64,000 nt of DNA, from positions 124,001 through 188,000 of the forward strand of contig NZ_QUSW01000002.1 of the NCBI RefSeq assembly GCF_003852895.1, read 5' to 3'. Shown here piece after piece: positions 29,558 through 39,469 of this stretch. Numbering within the stretch: position 1 is the stretch's first letter; the number at the start of each line of letters is the position of its first letter. This stretch comes from Rhizobacter terrae. Lineage in GTDB: Bacteria; Pseudomonadota; Gammaproteobacteria; Burkholderiales; Burkholderiaceae_C. A program made the translations under genes and the position numbers. The notes under the pieces were generated by a model, which did no database searches, was not told where the DNA came from, and saw only the letters and a program-made list of their open reading frames with translations.

Positions 29558-30892
29558 ATGGCTCGACGTCCTTCCGCACGCACCACTGCGCTGGCCTGCG
29601 CCGCGCTTGCTGCCCTGACCGCCTGCGCGGGTGCCGCCACCACGGCCCAGCCCTCGCCTGAATCCACCATCGGCCCGAACCCGACGCTGCCGGCGCCTGA
29701 GAAGCATCTCATTCCCACGGTGCAGGTCGCTGCGGTCAAGGGGTGGCCGCAGGGCGCGGGACCCTCTACCGCCAGCGGCGTGGCGGTGAATGCCTTTGCC
29801 AGCGGCCTGGCGCATCCGCGCTGGGTCTACGTGCTGCCCAATGGCGACGTGCTGGTGGCCGAGACGAATGCGCCACCCAAGCCGGATGACGGCAAGGGCA
29901 TCAAGGGCGCGGTGATGAAGCAGCTCATGAAGAAGGCCGGCGCGGGTGTCACGAGTGCCGACCGCATCACCCTGCTGCGCGATGCCGATGGCGACGGCGT
30001 GGCCGAGGTGAAGACGCCGTTCCTGGAGCACCTGCATTCGCCTTTGGGCATGGCGCTGGTGGGCGGTGACCTGTACGTCGCCAACACCGACTCGGTGATG
30101 CGCTTCCCCTACAGCGAGGGCCAGACGCACATCACCGCCGCCGGCACCAAGGTCACTGACCTGCCCGGCGGAACGCTGAACCATCACTGGACCAAGAACA
30201 TCATCGCCAGCCGCGACGGTAGCAAGCTCTACGCCACGGTGGGCTCCAACAGCAACGTGGGCGAGAACGGCATCGACAAGGAAGACGGCCGCGCGGCGAT
30301 CTGGGAGATCGACCTCAAGACCGGCGCCAAGCGCGTGTTCGCCACCGGCATCCGCAACCCCAACGGCATGGCCTGGGAGCCCGGCAGCGGCGCGCTGTGG
30401 ACCGTGGCCAACGAGCGCGACGAACTGGGCAACGACCTCGTGCCCGACTACCTGACATCGGTGAAGGACGGCGCCTTCTACGGCTGGCCCTACAGCTACT
30501 ACGGCGGCCACGTGGACGACCGCGTGAAGCCGCAACGGCCCGACCTGGTGTCCAAGGCCATCCCGCCCGACTACGCGCTGGGCGCGCACGTGGCGGCGCT
30601 CGGGCTGGCCGCAGCCGACAAGACCGCCCTGCCCGCGCCCTTCTCCAACGGCATGTTCATCGGCGAGCACGGCTCCTGGAACCGCAAGCCGCCGTCGGGC
30701 TACAAGGTGGTGTTCGTGCCGTTCAGCAACGGCAAGCCATCGGGCATGCCCATCGATGTGCTGACGGGCTTCCTGAGTTCGGAAGGTGATGCATATGGCC
30801 GGCCGGTGGGCGTGGCGCTGGACAAGCGCGGTGCGCTGCTGGTGGCCGATGACGTGGGCAATGTGATCTGGCGGGCGACGGCGAAGCGGTAG
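29558..30892 (+). CDS. L-sorbosone dehydrogenase family (PQQ-type sugar dehydrogenase fold) lipoprotein
   Basis: A 444-residue six-bladed beta-propeller protein of the glucose/sorbosone dehydrogenase superfamily, which oxidises aldose-type sugars with PQQ in the periplasm. The N-terminus has a lipobox (LTAC, Cys23), so it is probably anchored to a membrane. Motifs include [63 protein letters not shown] and [20 protein letters not shown]. The start has AAGGAG 7 bases upstream. The substrate, and whether PQQ is truly bound, cannot be told from the sequence. It is convergent with the amylase gene across a strong terminator hairpin. Confidence 0.85.
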   Translation: MARRPSARTTALACAALAALTACAGAATTAQPSPESTIGPNPTLPAPEKHLIPTVQVAAVKGWPQGAGPSTASGVAVNAFASGLAHPRWVYVLPNGDVLVAETNAPPKPDDGKGIKGAVMKQLMKKAGAGVTSADRITLLRDADGDGVAEVKTPFLEHLHSPLGMALVGGDLYVANTDSVMRFPYSEGQTHITAAGTKVTDLPGGTLNHHWTKNIIASRDGSKLYATVGSNSNVGENGIDKEDGRAAIWEIDLKTGAKRVFATGIRNPNGMAWEPGSGALWTVANERDELGNDLVPDYLTSVKDGAFYGWPYSYYGGHVDDRVKPQRPDLVSKAIPPDYALGAHVAALGLAAADKTALPAPFSNGMFIGEHGSWNRKPPSGYKVVFVPFSNGKPSGMPIDVLTGFLSSEGDAYGRPVGVALDKRGALLVADDVGNVIWRATAKR

Positions 30893-30904
30893 CGCCAACG
30901 CAAA

Positions 30905-30938
30905 TGCGGCGCGGGCCTCTCGCGAGGCCCGCGCCGCA
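30905..30938. terminator. Bidirectional terminator hairpin
   Basis: A perfect 15-bp GC-rich stem with a TCGC loop lies between two convergent genes, the sorbosone-dehydrogenase-like gene and the amylase. It has no U-run on either side, so it may work by stalling or mRNA 3' end protection. It is the strongest simple hairpin in the window outside the repeat elements. Confidence 0.7.
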
Positions 30939-30952
30939 GGATCAAGCGTCGA

Positions 30953-33859
30953 TCAGGGTTTCAGATACGGCCCATCCGTGCCGATCTTCCCCGGCGCCGG
31001 ATTGCCCGGCAGGTCCAGCACGTAGATGCGTGCATTGCCTTTGCCCGACAGCGTGGCCGTGAGCGTGCCGCCGCTGACCACCTTCACGTCGCCGCTCACC
31101 GCATCACGGTAGGTGCCGTTCGGAATGTCGGAGAAGGTCGCCGAGCCCGACACGGTCACCAGCACGAAGCTGTCCACGCCCGTGGCCGAGTCGGTGTATC
31201 GCCGCTTGTACGCGATGCCGCCCGACACGCCCTGCGTCGAATACTGTCCCTTCTGCAGCGCAGGAATCGCACGGCGGATCTGGTTGAGCCGCTGCACGTG
31301 CTTGACCAGCGGGTAGCTCAGCGTCGTCGCCACCGCGCCGCTCGCGGACGACACCGTGCCGAAGCCCGAGGCCGTCACGCTGCCTTCGATCTTGTCGCCG
31401 AAGTAGGCGCGCCGCGTCGTCGCCAGCGGGCAGGTCGGACCGCAGTCGATCTGCTTGCCGGCCTGGAACTCGATCTCCGAACCCATGTACAGCGTGGGAA
31501 TGCCGCGGAAGGTCCACATCAGGCTCATGTTCTCGGCCCAGGCATCGGTGCCGCCGGCGTAGGCGGTCGACGACTTGTTCGGGCCGAAGTCATGGCTGTC
31601 CACGTACACGACGTTCCAGGTGGCGTCGTTGGTCGAGTCGTCCGAGTCCTTGCCGTTCCAGAACGCGTTGTTCGCATCCCCGAAGTTCATGTGCATGCGC
31701 ATGTCGATGATGTTCATGCCCGAGAACTGGCTGCGGTCCGGTGCGTGGTAGCTGTTGCCGCTCAGGAACGCATTGGTGGACGTGGGCTGGCTGCCCGTGC
31801 CCAATTGCTCCTCGTAGTTGTACTGGTCGAGCGAGGCCTGCACGTCATCGCTGGTGTAGTCCTTGCGCTCCTTCCAGGTGAAGAACTGCGCCGAGTGGTT
31901 CACCGAGCCGCGGTTCCACTTGTCGTTCACGAAGGCGCCCACCTCGCCCACCATGTAGAAGTTGCGGCCCTTGTCGCCGAACTTCTCCACCGAGTGGTTC
32001 AGCGCGGCCGGCAGGAAGCGGCGGTTCCAGGTCACGCGCGGCACGTGCACCGCGGTGTCGATGCGAAAGCCGTCCACGCCCATGTCGATGAACTTGTTGT
32101 AGGCCGCGGTGAGGTAGTCCTGCACCGGCTTGGACTCGGTGTTGAAGTCGGCCAGGTCTTCATGCAGCCAGCAGCTGCGAGAGTCCTCGCCTTCCCAATT
32201 GCCGATCCAGCACTGGTGGTAGTAGAGCGCCGGGAACATGCCGGAGGTCGGGCTCGGCCACTGGCAGTTGTAGATGCGGTAGCCCTCGGCACTGGTGAAG
32301 GACGTGGGCACGCCCCAGCTGCGGCAGGTGTTGCCCGCGGGCTCGGTGGTGGACCAGATGTCGCCGTTGTAGGCCTTGGCACCCACGTCGGTGGGGTAGA
32401 GCCCGTCGTAGACATAGCCGTCGGTGCGCGGAACGTCGTAGTACCAGCTCCACTGTGCATCGCGCACACCGTACACCTTGGGCGTGAACAGGCCCTTCGC
32501 GCCCCAGCGGCTCGAATGGTTGTAGACCACGTCCTGGATGATCTTGATGCCCTTGGCATGCGCGGCGTTGATCAGGTCCTGGTAGCTCGCGCCCGGCGAT
32601 TCGAGGCGTGGGTCCACGCGGTAGAAGTCGTAGCCGTGGTAGCCGTGGAAGTCGTAGTCCGAGCGGTTGAGCACCACCGGCGTGATCCAGATCGCGGAGA
32701 AGCCCAGGCCCTTGATGTAGTCCAGCTTCTGCATGAGCCCCTTGAAGTCGCCGCGGAACATCGGGTCGTTGTTGGCCGCGTTGAACTTGTTGTGGAACTG
32801 GCCGCCGCGGTTGTTGCTCGCATCGCCGTCATAGAAGCGCGCGGTCATCACGAAGTAGATGGCGTCTTCGCGCATGTCGGTGCCGATGGGCGTACCGGAT
32901 GGCTGGCCACCATTGTCTGCGGAGGTACTGCCTTGTACCGGCACGCTCTGGGCCGACTTGTTGCCCACGGCATCCTTGGCGAGCACGGTGAAGCTGTAGG
33001 TGGTGGCCGGCGTGAGGCCGGTCATCGTGAGCAGCGTGCCCGTGGGACTGGAGACGTAGAAACCACCGAGGTAGACCTCGTAGGCCGCGACGCCCACGTT
33101 GTCGGTGGAGGCGTCCCACGCCAGGGTGATGGACGTCGGCGTGGCCGCCGTCTGGCGCACGTTGGTCGGCACGCTCGGCGCGACGAGATCGCCGCACGGA
33201 TCACCCGCACTCACCGCGCCGTTCTCGACCTTGATGTTGCCCGTGCCCAGCGCGTAGTTCTTGCCGCCGTTGTTGTCCCACGAGCCCGACCCGTTGTTGA
33301 AGGTCACGGCCGCGCCCGTCGCCGAACCCAGCGCGACCACCTTCTTTCGCCAGCCGTTGCAGGCCGCGTCCATGGCCACGCCGGGCAGCGTCGTCCACTG
33401 ACCGCCATTGGGGGCGTAGTGGATGTAGACCGTGGTCCAGCTCGTGTTGGTGGGCTTGTAGAACACGGTGGCCGACTGGTTGCCGCTGGTGTCGCACGGA
33501 TTACCGGCGTTGGCGCTGATGGACCCGCCACGCACCTGGTGCGTGCCTGCCGGCACGACGTAGTTACCGCCGCCGCTGGGGTTGTCCCAGGCGCCCGAGC
33601 CGTTGGCGAACACCGCCTGGAAGCTGGTGCCGGTGCTGAAGTCCAGCGTCTTGCGGCGCCAGGTGCCGCAGGCGGCTTCGTCCATCACCACGCCCGGCAC
33701 GGCTGTCCAGCTGCCGCTGGCATTGTGGTGAACGTTCGCGGTGCTCCAGCCCTTGGTGGAGGTGTCGTAGTAGATCGTGGCCGTGGCAGCGCGGGCAGCG
33801 ATCGGCATGCTCAATGCGATCGCGAGCCCGAGCAGCGCCGGCTTGCGCCAACTGCTCAT
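30953..33859 (-). CDS. Secreted alpha-amylase, GH13, with two CBM25 modules and FN3
   Basis: A 968-residue extracellular starch-degrading enzyme. A Sec signal peptide ends near ARA at 22-24. Two CBM25-like starch-binding modules follow (about 25-112 and 118-210, each starting with a TIYYDT or TVFYKP strand and a W-x-PG motif), then an FN3 linker (about 222-313) and the GH13 barrel. The catalytic regions are all present: DVVYNH from about residue 443, GFRIDTAVH with the nucleophile Asp601, GEVG with the acid Glu639, and VDSHD with Asp757. A GGAGAC Shine-Dalgarno precedes the ATG. It lies 301 bases downstream of a TonB-dependent receptor on the same strand, which fits uptake of the released maltodextrins, though this is inference. 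Confidence 0.95.
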   Translation of the reverse strand: MSSWRKPALLGLAIALSMPIAARAATATIYYDTSTKGWSTANVHHNASGSWTAVPGVVMDEAACGTWRRKTLDFSTGTSFQAVFANGSGAWDNPSGGGNYVVPAGTHQVRGGSISANAGNPCDTSGNQSATVFYKPTNTSWTTVYIHYAPNGGQWTTLPGVAMDAACNGWRKKVVALGSATGAAVTFNNGSGSWDNNGGKNYALGTGNIKVENGAVSAGDPCGDLVAPSVPTNVRQTAATPTSITLAWDASTDNVGVAAYEVYLGGFYVSSPTGTLLTMTGLTPATTYSFTVLAKDAVGNKSAQSVPVQGSTSADNGGQPSGTPIGTDMREDAIYFVMTARFYDGDASNNRGGQFHNKFNAANNDPMFRGDFKGLMQKLDYIKGLGFSAIWITPVVLNRSDYDFHGYHGYDFYRVDPRLESPGASYQDLINAAHAKGIKIIQDVVYNHSSRWGAKGLFTPKVYGVRDAQWSWYYDVPRTDGYVYDGLYPTDVGAKAYNGDIWSTTEPAGNTCRSWGVPTSFTSAEGYRIYNCQWPSPTSGMFPALYYHQCWIGNWEGEDSRSCWLHEDLADFNTESKPVQDYLTAAYNKFIDMGVDGFRIDTAVHVPRVTWNRRFLPAALNHSVEKFGDKGRNFYMVGEVGAFVNDKWNRGSVNHSAQFFTWKERKDYTSDDVQASLDQYNYEEQLGTGSQPTSTNAFLSGNSYHAPDRSQFSGMNIIDMRMHMNFGDANNAFWNGKDSDDSTNDATWNVVYVDSHDFGPNKSSTAYAGGTDAWAENMSLMWTFRGIPTLYMGSEIEFQAGKQIDCGPTCPLATTRRAYFGDKIEGSVTASGFGTVSSASGAVATTLSYPLVKHVQRLNQIRRAIPALQKGQYSTQGVSGGIAYKRRYTDSATGVDSFVLVTVSGSATFSDIPNGTYRDAVSGDVKVVSGGTLTATLSGKGNARIYVLDLPGNPAPGKIGTDGPYLKP

Positions 33860-34160
33860 GTCGTTTGTCTCCAGTCTTGTGTCGTGACGCCGCGCGGTCT
33901 GTGCCGGGGCGGGGTCGGATGCTAGGGACGCCCGACGGGCATGGCGAGTGCCAACAGCGTGTAGCAGGAGTACAAACGAAGACTACGGCGATGTAGGCCG
34001 TGTATGCACCGCAACTACCGTGGCATCGCGCGGCGACAAATCCTGCGCATCCTCGGGCCTGCCGCACAGGTCGGCTGTGGGCAGTCCAATGAGCGCTGTT
34101 TGTTCGAGGCTACGCCGCGCTACATGCGCAGATGTTGGTATTTTTCCGGACCTCAGGAAG
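33860..34160. other. 301-base gap between receptor and amylase genes
   Basis: No convincing gene. A short plus-strand reading frame here is poor in protein-like character. As a same-strand gap of this size it probably contains an amylase promoter on the minus strand, but I see no clear operator repeat or sigma-70 pair. Confidence 0.35.
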
Positions 34161-36455
34161 TCACAGCTTCATCTCCAGCCTCACCTGCCAGTTCACGTAC
34201 GACTTCGCGATCGTCGTCGCCGTTTCCGGCGCGATGGTCGAACCCGTCACGTAGTCGAGCGCGGTGAGGTTGCTGCCCGAGACGCGCAGCTGCAGCGCCG
34301 GGTTGAACACCCACAGCGCATACGCATCGAGCACACGCTTGGCGCCCTGGTAGGCGTACTGGTCTTCGCTCAGCCGCGTGTTGTAGGCCGGGTTCCAGTT
34401 GTAGTTGCCGCCCACCGTCAGCGGCATGCCGCGAAAGCGGTAGTCGAAGCCGAGGTTGGCGGTGGCGCTCGGCTGCTGGTCCAGCCGGTTGTCGGGGCCC
34501 GGCACGCTCTTCACGCGGGATTGGAAGAAGCTGGCATTGGTGCGCACGTCCAGCGGAATCGCGCCTTCCCACACATCGGAAGCACGGAACTTGGCTTCGA
34601 GTTCAATGCCCTGCGTGACCGCATCGCCGATGTTCTGCGGCCGGGCCACGTAGCGCGGCTTGCCGCCGGACCACCACGGCGTCTCCACCGCCGTCAGCGT
34701 GCGGATGAGGTTGGTGATGTCTCGGTGGAACACGTTGGCGCTGAGCAGCCCGCCGCCCTTGATGTAGTGCTCGAAGGCGAGGTCGATGCCGCGCGCGAGT
34801 TCGGGCTTGAGGTCGGGGTTGCCCACGCGGTCGGGCGAGGTCGCATCGTTGATCGGCCCGTCCACCGGGAAGCGGCTGGACACTGAGGGCCGCCCGATGA
34901 GGTTGTTCAGTGTGGGCGACTTGTAGCTGCGCGTGAGGCTCAGGCGCACCTGGTCGCGGCTGTTGGGTTCGGGCTTCCACACCGCATGCGCGATCGGCGT
35001 GACCACGCTGCTGCGGTTGTGCACCGGCCCGCCGTCGGCACCGGCGCCGCCCGCGTCGGACCGGGTGTCGATGCCCTCCCAGCGGATGCCCGCGTGTGCC
35101 GCCACGGTCGGGCTGATGTTCCACTCGTCCTGCCCGTACAGCGCCACGCGCGAAGTGCTGGCGCGGAAATTGTCGCCCAGGTCGTCGTACAGCGGCACGG
35201 TGCCGCCGGCCGGCGTCGTCTGGAAGGTGGTGCGCAGTTCGTTGCGGCGCGTGGCCTCGGTCTCGGCGCCGAAGACCAGGCTGTGTTCGCTGTCGAGCTG
35301 CGTGAGCCACTTCAGCGAGAGGTTGCCGGAGTCGTCGTGCACGTCGGCATCGTCATCGAGGCGGCGGGTGAAGGCATCCGAGGCATCGAACTCATTGCGC
35401 GAGCTGCGGTTGCGGCTGTGGGCGCGGCCCAGGCCGGCCCGCCATTCGAGACGCGTCGACGGGGTCAGGGCATGGTTGTATTGCGCGTTCAGCCGCGTCA
35501 GCAGGAACTCGTTGTCGCTGGTGCTGGCCGAATGGTCGTAGCCGGCGGGCCGCGCCGGGTCGTCCACGATCTGCGTGATCTGCGACTGCCGCGCGCCCGA
35601 CCCGCTGTTGGCGATGATGATGGGCATCAGCGTGAGCGACTCGCCCTTCTCTCCCCGCCATTGCAGCCGCGAGGTGAGGTGCAGGCCGTGCCGCGTGTCC
35701 TCGCTGAGGCTGTGCTCGCTGCGCGCCATGGTGGGCGCAGGGTCGGTCGGCCCCTGGCGCGCGGTCTCGGTGGTGCTCTCGCTCTCGCGCTTGCCGCTGA
35801 AGGCCGTGAGCGAGACGTTCACGGTCCACGGGCCGAGGGCCTCGTTGCGCGTCCAGGACAGCCCCGGGTTCACGTGGCCGTTCTCGAACTGCGCGCCGAT
35901 GCGCAAGTCGTTGAGCCGCTTGCGGAAGCCTTCACGGGTGATGATGTTGATGGTGCCGGCAATCGCCCGCGCGCCGGTCTCGGCCGTCGGTGCGCGCAGC
36001 ACCTCGATGCGCTCGATCTGCTCGGGCGTGAGCGAGTCCAGCGAGAAGCCCGGCGGCACACGCTCGCCGTCCAGCAGGATCTGCGTGTAGCCGCCACCCA
36101 GCCCGCGCATGCGGATGTTGCCGCCGCGTCCCGGCGCGCCTTGCATGGTGACGCCCGGCAGCCGCTTGAGCACCTCGCCCACCGTGCTGTCGCCGTAGCG
36201 CTCGATCTCGTCGCGGCCGATGATGATCTTGGCCGCGGTCGATTGCCGGCGCTGCTCGGTCTCGTTGGCCCGGCCGCCGGTCACCTCCACGCGGTCGAGC
36301 TTGGTGGCGCCCGGCGCCGATGCCGGCCTTGCGGGAGGACGGGCGGCGGAAGCAGCCTGTGCCGGCGGATTGGCCTGTTCTTGTGCCTGGGCCGCGAAGG
36401 TCGCTGCCGTGGCGGCGCATGCGAGTGCGGCGTGCGAGAGCAATCGTTGAGTCAT
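34161..36455 (-). CDS. TonB-dependent outer-membrane receptor
   Basis: A 764-residue outer-membrane barrel that imports a ligand using TonB energy. It has a signal peptide (to about AAQAQ, residue 25), a low-complexity Ala/Pro linker, a TonB-box-like LDRVEVTG at 53-60, a plug domain (about 66-176: EIERYGDSTVGEVLKRLPGV, RMRGLGGGYTQILLDGERVP, IERIEVLRAPTAETGARAIA) and a beta-barrel to the C-terminus. I prefer the start at 36455, where the signal peptide begins. The gene lies upstream of the secreted amylase in the same direction, so a maltodextrin-type ligand is possible; a siderophore is the main alternative. It is divergent from the DUF2891 gene across 55 bases. Confidence 0.9.
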   Translation of the reverse strand: MTQRLLSHAALACAATAATFAAQAQEQANPPAQAASAARPPARPASAPGATKLDRVEVTGGRANETEQRRQSTAAKIIIGRDEIERYGDSTVGEVLKRLPGVTMQGAPGRGGNIRMRGLGGGYTQILLDGERVPPGFSLDSLTPEQIERIEVLRAPTAETGARAIAGTINIITREGFRKRLNDLRIGAQFENGHVNPGLSWTRNEALGPWTVNVSLTAFSGKRESESTTETARQGPTDPAPTMARSEHSLSEDTRHGLHLTSRLQWRGEKGESLTLMPIIIANSGSGARQSQITQIVDDPARPAGYDHSASTSDNEFLLTRLNAQYNHALTPSTRLEWRAGLGRAHSRNRSSRNEFDASDAFTRRLDDDADVHDDSGNLSLKWLTQLDSEHSLVFGAETEATRRNELRTTFQTTPAGGTVPLYDDLGDNFRASTSRVALYGQDEWNISPTVAAHAGIRWEGIDTRSDAGGAGADGGPVHNRSSVVTPIAHAVWKPEPNSRDQVRLSLTRSYKSPTLNNLIGRPSVSSRFPVDGPINDATSPDRVGNPDLKPELARGIDLAFEHYIKGGGLLSANVFHRDITNLIRTLTAVETPWWSGGKPRYVARPQNIGDAVTQGIELEAKFRASDVWEGAIPLDVRTNASFFQSRVKSVPGPDNRLDQQPSATANLGFDYRFRGMPLTVGGNYNWNPAYNTRLSEDQYAYQGAKRVLDAYALWVFNPALQLRVSGSNLTALDYVTGSTIAPETATTIAKSYVNWQVRLEMKL

Positions 36456-36510
36456 GGGCAGGGATTCTCTGTGACCCATGTTAAGAATCATGTCCGTCAC
36501 GAGGGAAAAC

Positions 36511-37515
36511 ATGCTGAGTTTTGAACACTTCGTCCGCGCTCAGGCCGATGCACTCGCCGATTGCGCCTTGCACGCCGTGCGCCGCGAGTTTCCGCACAAG
36601 CTGGACCACCTCATCCTGCATGCGCAGGACCAGCCACTGCCGCGCGACATCCACCCGGTGTTCTGGGGCAGCTACGACTGGCATTCCAGCGTGCACATGC
36701 ATTGGTCGCTGCTGAGGCTGCGCGCGATGGTGCCGGCGCTGGCCTTGCGCAGCGAGATCGAGCAGCACCTGGATGAGCACTTCACCCCGGACAAAGTGGC
36801 GATCGAACGCGCCTACGCGGCCACACCAGGACGCGCCGCCTTCGAGCGCCCCTATGGCTGGGCCTGGCTGCTCAAGCTGCAGTACGAACTGGAAGCCTCC
36901 GGTGCCGATTCACGCGTGCAGGCCTGGGCCCAGGCGCTGGCGCCTCTGGCCGATGACATCGCCCTGAGGCTCACCCGCTTCCTCGGCCTCAGCCACTACC
37001 CGGTGCGGGCGGGAACGCATGCGAACTACGCCTTCGCCATGGTGCTGGCGCGGGACTTCGCCTTGCGCAGGAACGATGCAGCGCTGCGCTCGGCGATCGA
37101 CGCCGCTGCCGAGCGCTGGTTCGGGCAGGACCACGCCTACCCCTCGCACTACGAGCCAGGCGGTTCGGATTTCCTCTCGGCCGGCTTGTGCGAAGCATTG
37201 CTGATGAGCCGCGTGCTGGGCGAACGCTTCCCCGCATGGTGGCAGTCCTTCGATGCTGCAGGCCAAGCCCTGCGCCACTGGCTTCAGCCGGCCATCGTCA
37301 GCGACCGCGTGGACGCCCAGCTCGTCCACCTGGACGGCCTGAACCTCTCACGCGCCTGGTGCCTGTCTTCATTGGCGGACCAGGTCGGACGCGACCAGCA
37401 CCAGCCCATGCTGGACGCCGCGCAAGCCCACTGGCATGCCGCATGGCCTCACATCATCACCGGCGACTTCGCGGCCACGCACTGGCTGGTGAGCTTCGCG
37501 CTGCTGTCGGTGTGA
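36511..37515 (+). CDS. DUF2891 family protein
   Basis: A 334-residue soluble protein of the DUF2891 family, whose function is unknown to me. Typical features are HPVFWGSYDWHSSVHMHWSL near residue 45, FERPYGWAWLLKLQYEL near 110 and HYPVRAGTHANYAFAMVLAR near 165. The many His, Trp and Tyr residues and the alpha/alpha-barrel-like helix pattern resemble carbohydrate-active or epimerase-like folds, but that is only an impression. I start at 36511 because GAGGGA lies in front of that ATG; upstream in-frame ATGs at 36478 and 36490 lack a site. It is transcribed divergently from the TonB receptor. Confidence 0.85.
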   Translation: MLSFEHFVRAQADALADCALHAVRREFPHKLDHLILHAQDQPLPRDIHPVFWGSYDWHSSVHMHWSLLRLRAMVPALALRSEIEQHLDEHFTPDKVAIERAYAATPGRAAFERPYGWAWLLKLQYELEASGADSRVQAWAQALAPLADDIALRLTRFLGLSHYPVRAGTHANYAFAMVLARDFALRRNDAALRSAIDAAAERWFGQDHAYPSHYEPGGSDFLSAGLCEALLMSRVLGERFPAWWQSFDAAGQALRHWLQPAIVSDRVDAQLVHLDGLNLSRAWCLSSLADQVGRDQHQPMLDAAQAHWHAAWPHIITGDFAATHWLVSFALLSV

Positions 37516-37519
37516 GTCC

Positions 37520-38053
37520 TCAGCGCTGCGCGAACAGCACGTAGTCGGCCGAATAGACCACGCGCGCCGTCTTGCCCAGCGAGGTGCCGGAGCAGCCCTC
37601 TGCCGGCGCAGCGCCGCCCATGGTGCTCACCCGCTGGATGCTGGTGACCTTCGCGAACACACCCGACGGGCCGTCCGACTTGGTCGACAGCAGCAGCCAC
37701 GGGATGGCGCCGGCCTGCGGCGCATTGGCGCGCGCCGTCACGCTGCCGACGATCTTGCTGCCGTCCGTGCTTTCCCAGTGCGGGCCGGCGTAGTGCTTGC
37801 CCACGAGCTTGCCGTTCGCGTCATACAGCTGCGCTTCCGGCGCCACGAACGCCCATTCCGCGGCGCCCGGGTTGTCCTTCTTCGTCCGGCATTCGTAGAT
37901 CTGCACGCCGCGCGCTGCCAGCGTGGTGAAGGCCGACTGGGTGGCATCGGGCCTGAGCTGGTCGGGCACGGCCACCTCGGGCGAGGCAGGCGGCTGGCTG
38001 GCGCAACCGCACAGGAAGATGTGCAGGCAGGCGATGGCGATCGGGCGCTTCAT
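37520..38053 (-). CDS. DUF3455 domain lipoprotein
   Basis: A 177-residue lipoprotein (lipobox LCGC, Cys17). The DUF3455 pattern is visible: QIYECRTKKDNPGAAEWAFV, GKHYAGPHWESTDGSKIVGS, IPWLLLSTKS, and a C-terminal Cys (AEGCSG) near VVYSADYVLF. The family has no assigned activity that I know of. A GAGGAG Shine-Dalgarno lies before the ATG at 38053. It is convergent with the DUF2891 gene, with stops 5 bases apart, and downstream of the GH18 gene on the same strand with an 82-base gap. Confidence 0.85.
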   Translation of the reverse strand: MKRPIAIACLHIFLCGCASQPPASPEVAVPDQLRPDATQSAFTTLAARGVQIYECRTKKDNPGAAEWAFVAPEAQLYDANGKLVGKHYAGPHWESTDGSKIVGSVTARANAPQAGAIPWLLLSTKSDGPSGVFAKVTSIQRVSTMGGAAPAEGCSGTSLGKTARVVYSADYVLFAQR

Positions 38054-38135
38054 TCGGGGCTCCTCAGGGAAAGGGTTCGTGACAACCCCACCTACGAGAC
38101 GACCCCGTCGACGGACGCAGATCCCCTGGAAAGAG

Positions 38136-39320
38136 TTACTTCCCGCCCGGCCTCAGCCCGGCGGCCAGCGCATTCAGCAGCGCATCGCGGTGGTCGCCGG
38201 TGATCTGCCAGAACATCGCACCGGCCAGCCCCTTGGCCTTCAGGAAGCGCAGCTTTTCCCGCAGGGACCGCGGATCGTCGTAGGTGACGAACTCGCCAGT
38301 CCCGGCCTTGTAGAGGTACGGCACCTTGGCCGCTTCGTTCCAGTGCACCTCGTAGCCATTGCGGCCGACGTAGTTCTTCACGAGGTCGGCATAGTCCAGC
38401 GCACCTTCTTCCCAGGTGCCCGGGCCCTTGCCGCCGCAGGACTGGTACTGCCCATCCAGGGCGGCCGCGCAGCCCCTCCACGAATAGGCGTAGAAGGGCA
38501 CGCCCATCACGATCTTGCCCGCCGGCACCCCGGCCGCCAGGTATTGCCCGATCACCTCCGACACGTTGTTGCGCGGGTCCAGGCCCGGCCCGCTGATGGC
38601 GGGGTCGGGGTACAGCGGCGCGACGTGGCCCGAGCGCGCGCTCCAGGGGCCGTTCATGTCGTAGGTCATCACGTTCAGCCAGTCCAGCGCGCGGCCGATC
38701 GCCTCGGGCTCGGTGTTGCGCAGGTAGCTGTCGTTGTTGCCCACGGCTGCGGTGAGCAGGTAGTGGCGCTTGTCTTCGCGGCCGGCCTGGTCGAGCGCCT
38801 CGCGCAGGGCCTGCATCAGCAAGGTGAAGTTCTGCTTGTCCTCGGGCCGGTGCACGTTGCTTTCCATGCCGCCCGCCACGGGGAACTCCCAATCGACGTC
38901 GACACCATCAAATCCGTGCTTGCGGATGAAAGCCACGCCACTGGCCGCGAACTTCGCGCGGGACTCGGCCGTGAGCGCCACGTCGGAGAACTGGCCCGAC
39001 CATTCCCAGCCGCCCACCGAGATGAGCGTCTTCAGACCCGGCGACTTCTTCTTCAGCGTGCGCAGCCTGGCGAAGTTGTCGGTGTCCACCGACGGATTGC
39101 CGATCGCGATCTCGCCGCCGGCGATGTTCGCAAAGGCGTAGTTCAAGTGCGTGAGCTTGCGGCCCGGCAGTGAGTCGGGCGACACGTAGCGCTCGGCCGG
39201 CTTCGTGGTGGCCAGGTAGTAGGCGATGAGCAGCTTGCCCTTGGGTGCGGGCGCTGCCTGGCCCGAGGCACAGCCCAAGGTGAGCGCGGCCAGGGCCAGC
39301 GCCTTCCACGACGTCATCAT
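38136..39320 (-). CDS. Glycoside hydrolase family 18, chitinase-like
   Basis: A 394-residue exported GH18 enzyme that should hydrolyse beta-1,4-N-acetylglucosamine links in chitin or a related glycan. The signature FDGVDVDWEFP holds the catalytic DxxDxDxE (Asp138, Asp141, Asp143, Glu145), and ISVGGW near residue 100 is the conserved second strand motif. Other barrel motifs are LNVMTYDMNGPW and GVPFYAYSW. The N-terminus is a signal peptide; a Cys at 17 makes lipidation possible, though the lipobox is not ideal. No chitin-binding module is present. AGGAAG precedes the ATG. It is divergent from an SDR gene. Confidence 0.92.
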   Translation of the reverse strand: MMTSWKALALAALTLGCASGQAAPAPKGKLLIAYYLATTKPAERYVSPDSLPGRKLTHLNYAFANIAGGEIAIGNPSVDTDNFARLRTLKKKSPGLKTLISVGGWEWSGQFSDVALTAESRAKFAASGVAFIRKHGFDGVDVDWEFPVAGGMESNVHRPEDKQNFTLLMQALREALDQAGREDKRHYLLTAAVGNNDSYLRNTEPEAIGRALDWLNVMTYDMNGPWSARSGHVAPLYPDPAISGPGLDPRNNVSEVIGQYLAAGVPAGKIVMGVPFYAYSWRGCAAALDGQYQSCGGKGPGTWEEGALDYADLVKNYVGRNGYEVHWNEAAKVPYLYKAGTGEFVTYDDPRSLREKLRFLKAKGLAGAMFWQITGDHRDALLNALAAGLRPGGK

Positions 39321-39469
39321 CGGAATCTTCCTGCGTTGTTATGCTCGCTGGTGTACCCGATTTTGGGCGGCAGGACGCGGTTTCTTCGAGGTACGAAATC
39401 GCAAGCCGCGCTGTCGCCTACCGGACAGGAACGATGCGGTACCCTGCGCCAGTCCCCCTTGGAGTTCCC

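Noticed and set aside
31298-33925. An 875-codon plus-strand frame opposite the amylase
   Set aside because: The amylase has a signal peptide, binding modules and all catalytic residues on the minus strand. The opposite frame is Val/Ala/Arg/His-rich with no motif.
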